Below, one piece after another: positions 24,381 to 31,820 of a DNA stretch of 40,830 nt. The DNA comes from Candidatus Dojkabacteria bacterium CG_4_10_14_0_2_um_filter_Dojkabacteria_WS6_41_15 (GTDB lineage: Bacteria; Patescibacteriota; Dojkabacteria; GCA-002793355). Position numbers and translations under genes: made by a program. How positions within the stretch are numbered: position 1 is the first letter of the stretch; each line of letters opens with the position of its first letter. The notes beneath the pieces were generated by a model. That model ran no database searches. It was not told the DNA's origin and saw only the letters and a list, made by a program, of their open reading frames with translations. The stretch is taken from contig PFQB01000107.1 of assembly GCA_002793355.1 (NCBI GenBank), positions 1 to 40,830 of the forward strand. Reading direction: 5' to 3'.

Positions 24381-25377
24381 TATTTCTCCGAACATACTGC
24401 ACCGTATTGGTCCAGAAGTATTCTCTCCAAATACTGTTGCTGCAGAAATGTCACTTGCGCTTATCGATCCCGATTGCTACCAGAAAATGATGCAGGAAAG
24501 ACGACCCGAACACGAAATTGAACAGGTAGGTCTTGCATTACTTCAAGGACAACAAAATATATTAAACCTATGTCCAGGTAATGGTGTTATTCTTTGTGGC
24601 CCAGCTGGAGCAGGAAAAACTTCACTAACAGCACATCTGCTCGGAGGTCTAAAACATATGAAGCATACACCTAGCGCCAAGCTCCTAGATAAAGAGCGTA
24701 CAGCGTTTTTTCGAGAACGTCCCGACTGTGAGGATCCTCATTGGTATGAAAGACAATTACTTGAAACATGGGTGACAATTCGTACTGCAGCACTATTTGA
24801 TATGCTTACGAAGGAATTGCCAAAATTGAAGAAACAACACTCACTAAGCACCGATGAGATTATTATTGGTGGAGTAATTCAATCACTAGTCACGTTGTGC
24901 GCTTACACAAATACGTACCAAACAGATCGGCTCACAGGTGAAATTCGCTTGCCTGATTCGATGTTGCAGCTAATTATGCTTTCTATGACATATTGGACCC
25001 CACGCGTCTTTGTATTCGTTGATGCAGAAAAGTCAGTACGCAAAGAACGAGTAGACAAGTCTGGCGAAATAGACCCTTTCGAAGTATTGAAAAGAAAGCT
25101 TCCGTTTGATTTCGATGATACTCTAAGAAAACTTACCGTAAACACCTTAAGATACATTGAATTGTACGGGCAATCTCATAATGTTCCCTTCAACTTTGTC
25201 TACTATCCAACCTCTGGCGGTGTAGCTCCAAAATTAATAGGCTCCACTATTTTTACTCCATCAAGTCTTTGTGCATATATTTATTCGCACCAGAACCATC
25301 GCGAGCTACATCACTATTGGTCAAGAATTACCGATTGCTGGGGTGACGAAACTGATTTTGGATTTTGTGAGTACTAA
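24355..25377 (+). CDS. P-loop NTPase, kinase-like
   Basis: A 340-aa protein with Walker A GVILCGPAGAGKTSLTAHLL (about residues 77-96) and a Walker-B-like strand RVFVFVDAEKSVRKERV (about 219-235) of the type seen in nucleoside and small-molecule kinases, where the Arg-rich part forms the lid. Between them is a helical insert (about 105-200). The C-terminus has NVPFNFVYYPTSGG. The closest fold by eye is the nucleoside/thymidylate kinase or shikimate-kinase class; the substrate is unknown. ATG 24355 is preferred over TTG 24349, and both lie inside the upstream gene's last codons, so the two are translationally coupled. They may act as a regulator-effector pair. Confidence 0.65.
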   Translation: MYNFRCAPDISPNILHRIGPEVFSPNTVAAEMSLALIDPDCYQKMMQERRPEHEIEQVGLALLQGQQNILNLCPGNGVILCGPAGAGKTSLTAHLLGGLKHMKHTPSAKLLDKERTAFFRERPDCEDPHWYERQLLETWVTIRTAALFDMLTKELPKLKKQHSLSTDEIIIGGVIQSLVTLCAYTNTYQTDRLTGEIRLPDSMLQLIMLSMTYWTPRVFVFVDAEKSVRKERVDKSGEIDPFEVLKRKLPFDFDDTLRKLTVNTLRYIELYGQSHNVPFNFVYYPTSGGVAPKLIGSTIFTPSSLCAYIYSHQNHRELHHYWSRITDCWGDETDFGFCEY

Positions 25378-25391
25378 GCAATATTTTCCGC

Positions 25392-25397
25392 TATAAT
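25392..25397 (+). promoter_or_regulatory. -10 box of the VanY-type gene
   Basis: TATAAT, 5 nt (GCTCC), ATG at 25403. It is another leaderless-type start. The best -35-like hexamer (TTGTGA at 25365-25370) is 21 nt away. Confidence 0.5.
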
Positions 25398-25402
25398 GCT
25401 CC

Positions 25403-26794
25403 ATGCTAACAAAGCACAAAATTGCCGTAGCAGTTCTTATCGTGCTTTCGCTTGGTGCACTCATCACTTTTTTGCTGGAATGGCAGTATTCTCCCTTGAA
25501 TAAAGCGATTGCTTGGTATCACCTAAAAACAGGAAGTTTTGCAACGACACAAGAAGCATCAAAATACGTCACGACCTTGCTAGATAATGAGCAAATATCG
25601 GCACAAAAGCTGGCAAGCTATCCATACTTGGCGGTTTCGGAACAGATAACCGAAGTTGTCGAAACCGCCAAACCGTATACAACGGGAACCTCAGAAGATC
25701 AGAGTTTCCTTGCCGAAAAAACTTATACCTTTCCCTTCGGACAAGATGGCATATACGATCTTGAGCACCATTCTTTGTTGGTCGAGAGCAAAAAGGCTTC
25801 AAATTTTACTGTGATTGGAAAGACCTTAGCAGGACCAATCAACCAAACCGTATATGTTGGTAGAAAAAATGCTGAGGAATTAAAAAAGGAAGTACTTGCT
25901 CAATGGAAATTATTAGTAATTGCACTGGGGAAAAAGGATGCGAAGCAAGCGGAAGAACTGATTAGCTTCGCCGAATCAGAAAAGTTTGCAAAAACTGCCA
26001 AATTGTCTGACTTAAGGTATCGGTTGGCGCCGACGCCAAGCGTCGCCTTCGCCGTCGGCGCCGAAGATGCCCACACCATCCGTATTGGCACACTATCGCT
26101 CAAACAAAAGAACTGCTCGGTTACCGGAGAAATCTACCTTGTATACCTGAAGGATCGACGTGTATACCGTTTGGACAACACCTACACCGCTCTAGCTTCA
26201 ATGTGTGCAAAGCCTAAGCCCGTCAACTCGACTTCCTCTTCAACACTATCTTGTTCAAACTGTTGGTTAGCCCCTGTTAGCAAACAATACGCGCTACCTA
26301 CTGGATTCACTCCTTATGTGGTCAGCACCGGCCTAAGCGGTGGTGGTTATGTGACTCCTGATACAAAATCCGCTCTTGCAAAACTATTCGCTGATGCTAA
26401 AACCAATGGCATCACCGTACGTGTATCCTCCTCGTATCGTTCCTACTCCACGCAAGAATCCCTTTTTAATACCTACGTCAACAACGAAAAGAAGTATGGC
26501 TTAACTACAGCGCAAGCAACCGAAAAAGCCAATACCTATTCTGCAAAACCAGGACGCTCCGAACACCAACTTGGAACTACAACTGATCTTATGTCCTGCA
26601 AAGCACCCTGTTCTTTCTACGATTCAGCAAACAACGCGCTATACACCTACCTAAAGAACAATGCGCATAAATTCGGATTTGTCATTTCATATCCCAACGG
26701 CTCACAATCGTATACCGGTTACGTGTACGAACCCTGGCACATTAGATATGTAGGCACAACCTATTCGAACGAACTATATAATCACGGTATTTGA
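25403..26794 (+). CDS. D-alanyl-D-alanine carboxypeptidase, VanY/M15B type
   Basis: A 463-aa membrane-anchored zinc peptidase that would trim peptidoglycan stem peptides outside the membrane. An N-terminal hydrophobic anchor (about residues 8-26, IAVAVLIVLSLGALITFLL) is followed by an extracytoplasmic domain of ~260 residues of unknown fold, then the M15B catalytic domain (about 290-463). Zinc ligands are visible in GRSEHQLGTTTDL (His and Asp, about 391-403) and EPWHIRYVG (Glu and His, about 445-453). RVSSSYRSYSTQESLFNTYV is the usual conserved segment before them. Two Cys pairs (NCWL region and CKAPC) may form disulfides. A GC-rich palindrome lies within the codons for residues ~208-220. Confidence 0.9.
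   Translation: MLTKHKIAVAVLIVLSLGALITFLLEWQYSPLNKAIAWYHLKTGSFATTQEASKYVTTLLDNEQISAQKLASYPYLAVSEQITEVVETAKPYTTGTSEDQSFLAEKTYTFPFGQDGIYDLEHHSLLVESKKASNFTVIGKTLAGPINQTVYVGRKNAEELKKEVLAQWKLLVIALGKKDAKQAEELISFAESEKFAKTAKLSDLRYRLAPTPSVAFAVGAEDAHTIRIGTLSLKQKNCSVTGEIYLVYLKDRRVYRLDNTYTALASMCAKPKPVNSTSSSTLSCSNCWLAPVSKQYALPTGFTPYVVSTGLSGGGYVTPDTKSALAKLFADAKTNGITVRVSSSYRSYSTQESLFNTYVNNEKKYGLTTAQATEKANTYSAKPGRSEHQLGTTTDLMSCKAPCSFYDSANNALYTYLKNNAHKFGFVISYPNGSQSYTGYVYEPWHIRYVGTTYSNELYNHGI
26026..26062. repeat. GC-rich palindrome inside the VanY-type gene
   Basis: GGCGCCGACG (26026-26035) and CGTCGGCGCC (26053-26062) are perfect 10-bp arms around a 17-nt GC-rich spacer that can also fold. It is nearly all G and C in an AT-rich gene and stays in frame, coding LAPTPSVAFAVGAED. 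Confidence 0.7.
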
Positions 26795-26857
26795 CTAAAT
26801 CGGGATATTATCTGTATCAGTTTTTGTTGGAAAAGGGGAAATACTAGACCTATAGTG

Positions 26858-26887
26858 TTGACTTCGGGGATAATACTCTAGTATAAT
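26858..26887 (+). promoter_or_regulatory. Strong promoter of the microprotein operon
   Basis: TTGACT (26858-26863), 18 nt, TATAAT (26882-26887). The start would fall near 26894, giving a leader of about 27 nt that contains AAAGGAGG (26903-26910). It is the only promoter here paired with a full Shine-Dalgarno site. Confidence 0.85.
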
Positions 26888-26920
26888 TAGAAATCTCTTA
26901 CGAAAGGAGGTCAACAAAAA

Positions 26921-27010
26921 ATGGCACCAGCTAAAAGCAAGCCAAAGTCCAAAAAGGTCAAGAAGACCGAAAAGCACCGCAAGATCCAGAACAAAAAGAA
27001 AGGTGGTTGA
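26921..27010 (+). CDS. Lys-rich microprotein, 29 aa
   Basis: Too short for ordinary gene callers, but well supported. ATG lies 10 nt after AAAGGAGG, itself behind a consensus promoter. The product begins MAPAKSKPKSKKVKK and ends HRKIQNKKKGG; about half the residues are Lys or Arg and there is no Cys or Trp. Such a peptide should bind nucleic acid and could be a nucleoid, ribosome-associated or RNA-chaperone-like protein. I do not recognise a family: it is not bL34, bL36 or bTHX by motif. The stop (TGA) is 2 nt before the next ATG. It shares the pattern K-rich start, H-R, then Q and K-G end with the second microprotein, so they may be paralogues. Confidence 0.7.
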   Translation: MAPAKSKPKSKKVKKTEKHRKIQNKKKGG

Positions 27011-27012
27011 CC

Positions 27013-27105
27013 ATGGCCGGAACGAAAAGTTCAAAACGTAAGACCAGGAAGGCCAAGAAGCGCCGAACCCACAGGCCCCAAAAAGGCAATAAGGGCAAGC
27101 GCTAA
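27013..27105 (+). CDS. Lys/Arg-rich microprotein, 30 aa
   Basis: Second tiny ORF of the operon. ATG lies 6 nt after AAAGGTGG (26999-27006), a one-mismatch Shine-Dalgarno that overlaps the end of the first ORF. The product starts MAGTKSSKRKTRKAKKRR and ends THRPQKGNKGKR, with a very high predicted charge. The codons are richer in G and C than the surroundings (AAG, CGC, ACC, GGC), as expected for a highly expressed gene. It is a probable nucleic-acid- or ribosome-binding peptide; the exact role is unknown. The tandem arrangement with the first ORF and the matching H-R/Q/K-G positions suggest duplication. Confidence 0.7.
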   Translation: MAGTKSSKRKTRKAKKRRTHRPQKGNKGKR

Positions 27106-27114
27106 CTTGGAGTG

Positions 27115-27201
27115 ATGGGTAAAACCTCACACAATATAGGTAGGGTGCATCCGCATCCCGTGGAGCCGAAAGGTCCTGGAGCAATCGTTGCGATCACTTG
27201 A
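27115..27201 (+). CDS. Possible third microprotein, 28 aa
   Basis: An open frame from ATG 27115 to TGA 27201, 9 nt after the second microprotein. The product begins MGKTSHNIGRVHPHPVEP and ends with a short hydrophobic AIVAIT. It is rich in His, Pro and Gly and is not strongly basic. A GGAG lies only 2 nt before the ATG, too close for good initiation, so coupling from the upstream stop would be needed. Alternatively this stretch is the 3' untranslated part of the mRNA. Confidence is modest. Confidence 0.4.
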   Translation: MGKTSHNIGRVHPHPVEPKGPGAIVAIT

Positions 27202-27243
27202 TCAAAACCCTAATCTCCTCTCTAATTCCACAAAGCACTACCT

Positions 27244-28566
27244 TTATCCCCCAAACAACCTCTCCGAAAACTCCAGCCCCTTCTTAATCAGTCTGATATC
27301 GTAATTTTCGTTAACTCCGTGCATGTTGCAGTCGTCGTTGGCGAGGGAAATCAAAACGGGATCAACACCAAAAACTCGTTTGATATCGATAACAATCGGC
27401 AACGTTGCACCACAGAAGTCGATAAGCACCTTGTCACCGTAAACTTCTTCCAATAAAGCAATTGCCTTTTTGTGCATCGACGAGGTAATGTCAACTTTTA
27501 TCGGTGCATTGTCGCTTTGCACGTCGACAATTTCGGCAGTTGCATAGTCAGGCGTATTTTCGACCAAGTATTGACGAATCATATTTTGCACAGTTTCAAC
27601 TGACTGATTTGCAGCAAGTCGTGTATTCAACTTTATGAACGCTGTTGCAGGCACGATATTCGAGTACCCACTGCCCGTGTAGCCTCCGTTAATTCCCGAC
27701 GGAACAATCATAGTAGTAAAGCCAACAACCTCGCAGAACGAGTTGTTTTTGCCCAAAAACCACTTCTTCACACCAGTCTGCTCTAGAGTCTTCATTTTGA
27801 CGCCATCCATATCTTTACAGAGCTGAAGCTCTTCAACAGTTGGGACTAGGTCCTTGTCATAAAAACCTTTAAGAACTAAGCGGTTGTTGTCGTCGTACAT
27901 TCGCGCGACCAGCTGCGAAGCCACGACCGTCGCGCTTGGAGCAGCACCACCATATAAACCAGAGTGCATGTTGTTTGCAGCAGTTGTCACTTTGACCGTG
28001 AGATTAAAGGTTCCTCTAAACGAGGCGGTAATAACGGGTTTATACGGCATTTCACCATCAGAGATTATGTATTGGTCGGCTTTGAACAATTCTGGGCGTT
28101 CCTCGAACAACTTCGAGATACCACCACCGCCGGTTTCTTCGTCACCTTCGACAACGAACACGATATTCTTAGTAAGTTTGCCTGCCTTGATTAACTCGAT
28201 AATACTCACCAAGTGAATCATAAATTGGCCTTTGTTATCAACAACTCCTCTACCCAACAACTTTCCGTCTTTTTCGGTCAACACAAAAGGATCAGCATCC
28301 CAACCATCTTCCTTGTTTGCGGGCTGCACATCATAATGGCCATAGACAAAAAACGTTTTTTTATCCGCCGAGACGGTGTATTTTGCAATCACAATTGGGT
28401 GACCATAGCCATCAACACGTTCAAATACGAAACCATTGTCGGTAAAATACTTTTTAAGCCATTCAACCGCACCCTCTATGCCAGATGCAAATGCCGGGTC
28501 GGTAGAAATACTTTGCTTAGAAACAAGTTCTGTAACTTGCTTCTTATATTCATCAAAATTATCCAT
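27244..28566 (-). CDS. M20 family metallopeptidase (dipeptidase/deacylase)
   Basis: A 440-aa di-zinc hydrolase of the M20 family (carnosinase/CNDP-like subgroup), acting on a dipeptide or an N-acyl amino acid. Metal-site motifs are in order: FVYGHYDVQPAN (about residues 73-84), GRGVVDNKGQFMIHL (about 104-118), VVEGDEETGGGG (about 138-149, with catalytic Glu), SDGEMP, and the C-terminal NMHGVNENYD (His). The dimerisation domain occupies the centre. ATG 28566 is preferred to TTG 28578 because it falls 2 nt after the upstream stop (TAA-AG-ATG). It is the last gene of the eight-gene unit and may process that pathway's amino-acid conjugate, or be a general peptidase. Confidence 0.9.
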   Translation of the reverse strand: MDNFDEYKKQVTELVSKQSISTDPAFASGIEGAVEWLKKYFTDNGFVFERVDGYGHPIVIAKYTVSADKKTFFVYGHYDVQPANKEDGWDADPFVLTEKDGKLLGRGVVDNKGQFMIHLVSIIELIKAGKLTKNIVFVVEGDEETGGGGISKLFEERPELFKADQYIISDGEMPYKPVITASFRGTFNLTVKVTTAANNMHSGLYGGAAPSATVVASQLVARMYDDNNRLVLKGFYDKDLVPTVEELQLCKDMDGVKMKTLEQTGVKKWFLGKNNSFCEVVGFTTMIVPSGINGGYTGSGYSNIVPATAFIKLNTRLAANQSVETVQNMIRQYLVENTPDYATAEIVDVQSDNAPIKVDITSSMHKKAIALLEEVYGDKVLIDFCGATLPIVIDIKRVFGVDPVLISLANDDCNMHGVNENYDIRLIKKGLEFSERLFGG

Positions 28567-28568
28567 CT

Positions 28569-30302
28569 TTATTTGCAATTAATTAAGTACCGTTCAGAAA
28601 TTTTACCATCTTTCACTAACTGAGTGGTAAAGTCATCTAGTCGTTGTGTAGAAATAAATTTATTTAGTGCATACATTGCCTTAAGCCATTCTTGCTTTGC
28701 ATGCAGAAACACCCGTGAAAAATCAACTGCTGGTTCCAGATTCGCCTGAGACAAGTTTGTATAATGTACGCTCTTGTCCCCTATGTCTTTGCCAAAAACG
28801 AAATTGCCACTTTCATCGAAATACAACATATGCGACTTATAACCTGAGCTGTTACCTTTTTCGATGGCAATCAATTTAATAATGAACCCTGCATGTACGA
28901 CCTCACCATTACGTTTAATCATTGATGCTTTTCTTACATGGCCGTGCAAAGGTTGCCCTTGTTGGTAAAAGAGGATCGATGGCACATAATTTTGCACAAC
29001 AATTCCTTGATAATCCACATTGCTTAGAAAACTTTGTAGTTCATCGCACGGCTTACGATGCACATGTTTTCCTCCAGTCGAGCACCAGCTTCCTTCTTTT
29101 ATGGTGACCCACTGCGTAAATCCATCGAATGAAGTCGGATGCGTATCGCGAGAAAACACGATGCTTTTGGGCCTTGCAATTAAAAATCCTTCTTGCTGTT
29201 CTTGTTGCTGCAACAGCTCAAAAAAGGCGGACTTAGCATTAAGCAAACTCGAAAGATACATCTTTTTGTGACTCTCATTTGCGACGTTATATTGCGACTT
29301 GTCAAAATGCTCCCAAAGATACGCGTATTGTTTGAAGTTTTCTGAGGCAGTTTCATGAGTAAGAAACACATTCTCACGCAAATCAATTCCTAACTTGCCG
29401 TTAATAAGTATATGCTTCTTTTCTGGAGTTGCGATTAACGTGGTGTTATTGCCTTCAAAATACACACGCGAGTGTGAACAAGAGTTTTTGACCGGATTTA
29501 GCAACATGCCGTAGATATCTCTATACTGCGTATTGCCATAAGGTGCGACCAGCGCTTTCAAAGGTATTTCGGAAAACAATCCTGTGTTCGCGTGCAAATC
29601 AGAAAGTACCGTAACAGCGATACCTTGTTTCTCTAAAGATTCGGCAATATAGTAACTCATATCAGACTCCCACTCAACGTCGTACGTCGTATAAGTTGGA
29701 CTTGCTACTCTTCCTAGGGTTGAAAGAAACGCCTCCATGTACTCGTATACTCGCATTACCACTTCTTTGGGAAAGAATGATATTCCTTGCCTTTTAACAA
29801 CTATCTCCTTAAATTTAGTTACCTTAAGAAGTTTGTAGCGTTTCCAGAGCTGGTTATAACACCACACAATGCCGTATTCACTAGCAAAAAGAATCTTCAG
29901 CCGACTAACGTAGTCTTTTGTATACAAAGACGTCAATAAAGGGCCCTTTATGCGCAGCTTGATACAGAATTCATCAACTACACGGTCTTCTGTTGCACCA
30001 ATTTGCTGTAAAGAGTTGATAATCACCGCTAAAAGCTCGAGTATTTCTTTTTCTGCAAGACTAGGAAAAGCAGCTTTTATGGCTTCCTTTACCGCGGACT
30101 TTGCTGAAATCGAAAGGTGAGTGTCATCAACTGCTATTTGATCCAAAATTGTTCTGAATACGAATGGAAAGCCACCAGCAGATAACGCGTTTGGATCAAT
30201 GAAACCTGTATCGTTACCTTGCGGATCCCATAAATACTCTATTTCGGCATGAGAAATAAAGCACTCCTGTAAGCTTCTGAGCTTTTTTTCAATGCTGTCC
30301 AT
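28569..30302 (-). CDS. Large orphan protein with ATP-grasp-like C-terminal half
   Basis: A 577-aa protein with no clear named family. The last ~230 residues read like an ATP-grasp ligase. HKKMYLSSLLNAKSAFFELL (about 343-362) resembles the start of the ATP-binding core, TQWVTIKEGSWCSTGGKHVH (about 395-414) the Lys/Gly-rich nucleotide loop, GIVVQNYVPSILFYQQGQPL (about 434-453) the conserved VVQ-x-Y hinge, and LHGHVRKASMIKRNGEVVHA the Arg-rich acceptor strands. The N-terminal ~330 residues are helical then mixed and carry no motif I know. ATP-grasp enzymes join a carboxylate to an amine or thiol with ATP. Overlaps of 14 nt upstream and a 2-nt gap downstream tie it to the operon. The fold call is inference. 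Confidence 0.6.
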   Translation of the reverse strand: MDSIEKKLRSLQECFISHAEIEYLWDPQGNDTGFIDPNALSAGGFPFVFRTILDQIAVDDTHLSISAKSAVKEAIKAAFPSLAEKEILELLAVIINSLQQIGATEDRVVDEFCIKLRIKGPLLTSLYTKDYVSRLKILFASEYGIVWCYNQLWKRYKLLKVTKFKEIVVKRQGISFFPKEVVMRVYEYMEAFLSTLGRVASPTYTTYDVEWESDMSYYIAESLEKQGIAVTVLSDLHANTGLFSEIPLKALVAPYGNTQYRDIYGMLLNPVKNSCSHSRVYFEGNNTTLIATPEKKHILINGKLGIDLRENVFLTHETASENFKQYAYLWEHFDKSQYNVANESHKKMYLSSLLNAKSAFFELLQQQEQQEGFLIARPKSIVFSRDTHPTSFDGFTQWVTIKEGSWCSTGGKHVHRKPCDELQSFLSNVDYQGIVVQNYVPSILFYQQGQPLHGHVRKASMIKRNGEVVHAGFIIKLIAIEKGNSSGYKSHMLYFDESGNFVFGKDIGDKSVHYTNLSQANLEPAVDFSRVFLHAKQEWLKAMYALNKFISTQRLDDFTTQLVKDGKISERYLINCK

Positions 30303-31152
30303 AAACGCGCTGTGCTGTTAATTTAACTATGGCATTCCAGTCACTTTGAATAAGTTCTTTTTTTAAATATGTTGCCACGTTTATTGATTCTTTATAGGTT
30401 CCTTTAATAGTACATACAGGCCAATCGGAGCCAAGCATAATTCGGTCTACACCGAATTTTTCTATAATAGTGTCGATACATGGTCTAAAGTCTTCTTTCT
30501 CGACAGTATTCTTAGATGATTCCGTCAAAAGCCCCGAGATTTTGCAGTAAACATTGGGATAACACGCCACCTTTGTGATATCTTTTCTCCACAACTCAAA
30601 GTCGCGACTTATTCCGTTTATCGCCGGTTTTCCCATATGGTCAAGCACGTAGTTTGGGGATTCATGCTCACTCAATTCTTGCAGCAAAGTATGGAACTGT
30701 CCAAATTGGTGTCTTTTAATCAGTACTTCATAGCTGAACTGATGCTTATTCAGTAATTTCATCGCTTGGATAAATTTAGGTTGGCACATAAAGTTTTCAT
30801 TCAACTCGTCTTGGACAAGATGCCTGAAAGCTACCAATTTTGTTTTGGAACTCGTTTGTTTGTACGCTATAAGCTCTTGTTCAACAAGGTCACCAAGTAC
30901 GTCTACCCAACCAACAACGCCTAAGACATCGTGGTTATTCTCTGCAATTGAACACAGAAACTGGGTTTCCTCTTTCAACTGCCTCGCTTGCACAAGAACG
31001 ACTTGTTCTACATCAGCTGATTCCTTTGCAACTAATAAATCGTCAAATAAAAAGTCTTGCGCCAGGGCATCTATATCTGGTGTTATCCACGGAAAATCCT
31101 TCCGATTATATCGCCACAAATGAACATGCGTATCAATAATGGTGCTATTCAT
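30289..31152 (-). CDS. Amidohydrolase, COG3618 lactonase-like
   Basis: A 287-aa TIM-barrel hydrolase of the amidohydrolase_2 group, the family of sugar lactonases such as L-fuconolactonase and of 2-pyrone-4,6-dicarboxylate lactonase. Visible motifs are the H-x-H of IDTHVHLWRYN (about residues 6-16), the His of YVLDHMGKPAI (about 163-173), the YCKISGL strand and the metal-binding Asp in IMLGSDWPVC (about 236-245). The length is typical. It overlaps the HD gene by 8 nt and the ATP-grasp-like gene by 14 nt. Together with the SDR gene two places upstream it could form a sugar dehydrogenase/lactonase pair, but the kinase and synthetase-like neighbours point to a broader pathway. Confidence 0.85.
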   Translation of the reverse strand: MNSTIIDTHVHLWRYNRKDFPWITPDIDALAQDFLFDDLLVAKESADVEQVVLVQARQLKEETQFLCSIAENNHDVLGVVGWVDVLGDLVEQELIAYKQTSSKTKLVAFRHLVQDELNENFMCQPKFIQAMKLLNKHQFSYEVLIKRHQFGQFHTLLQELSEHESPNYVLDHMGKPAINGISRDFELWRKDITKVACYPNVYCKISGLLTESSKNTVEKEDFRPCIDTIIEKFGVDRIMLGSDWPVCTIKGTYKESINVATYLKKELIQSDWNAIVKLTAQRVYGQH

Positions 31153-31819
31153 GGTTACTCATTGACAATTCATGTGCCAACATGTACCTAAAGTTTCTCA
31201 TAAACGAAAGCAGTGGCTCTGCTTGTAGCTTTGCCGTTTTTGTGCTTAAAATATCGGCACAACTAATTTGATAACTAAGCTGTTCCATCAGGTCATGAGA
31301 ATTGTTCTCTCGCTTGCTTTTGCTTATCGTGTCATACCGTGCATTCTCAATTGTGGGCAAAATCTTGGCGACAGAGAATCCCAACTCTTTTTCCGGTCTT
31401 GCCGCTAATCCCCTCCAGATACCAACGGCGCCAAGTAAATCCAAAGTATCTGCATCAACCAAAACATCTAGAAGTTGAGATGGTCGAGGTGCTAATTTTT
31501 TGTGGTTGTGCCATGAAATAGCGTAGACAACTTCGGTGATTTCTTCTAGAGTCATCTCTTTACCTGCGATATCAAACAAAAAGCTCTGTGCCATCTGCGC
31601 GCCAACTTCGCCATGTGCCGGCCTTTCGCACAAGCCTAGTCCGATGTCATGCAACAAACCGGCAATTTCATAGAGTGATGGCTTTTCCAGACCTTCGCGT
31701 TCGGCAATACACATTGCAATATTCCCAACGCGAAATGCATGAGAATAATCGTGGGAAGTCTCTCTTCCCATGTTCTCTTTTACAAAATTTCGTATTCTTC
31801 TTTTTGTTACTGCTTTCAT
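31145..31819 (-). CDS. HD-domain phosphohydrolase
   Basis: A 224-aa metal-dependent phosphohydrolase. The HD motif series is clear: SHDYSHAFRVGNIAMCIAER (about residues 22-41, first His), AGLLHDIGLGLCERPAHGEV (HD pair about 57-58, further His), YAISWHNHKK (His), and VLVDADTLDLLGAVG (final Asp). Family members hydrolyse nucleotides, cyclic nucleotides or similar phosphate esters. I choose ATG 31819, 1 nt after the SDR stop; an in-frame ATG at 31837 would overlap the SDR gene by 17 nt. In this operon it could dephosphorylate a nucleotide-linked intermediate; this is inference. Confidence 0.87.
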   Translation of the reverse strand: MKAVTKRRIRNFVKENMGRETSHDYSHAFRVGNIAMCIAEREGLEKPSLYEIAGLLHDIGLGLCERPAHGEVGAQMAQSFLFDIAGKEMTLEEITEVVYAISWHNHKKLAPRPSQLLDVLVDADTLDLLGAVGIWRGLAARPEKELGFSVAKILPTIENARYDTISKSKRENNSHDLMEQLSYQISCADILSTKTAKLQAEPLLSFMRNFRYMLAHELSMSNHE

Positions 31820-31820
31820 A

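Noticed and set aside
26795..27184. Minus-strand ORF of 129 codons opposite the microproteins
   Set aside because: Its codons are the complement of Lys/Arg-rich codons, giving Phe/Leu/Trp-rich nonsense, and promoter and ribosome sites are on the plus strand.
27189..27204. GATCA-CT-TGATC as terminator of the microprotein operon
   Set aside because: Only 5-bp arms with a 2-nt loop and no T-tract; too weak to call.
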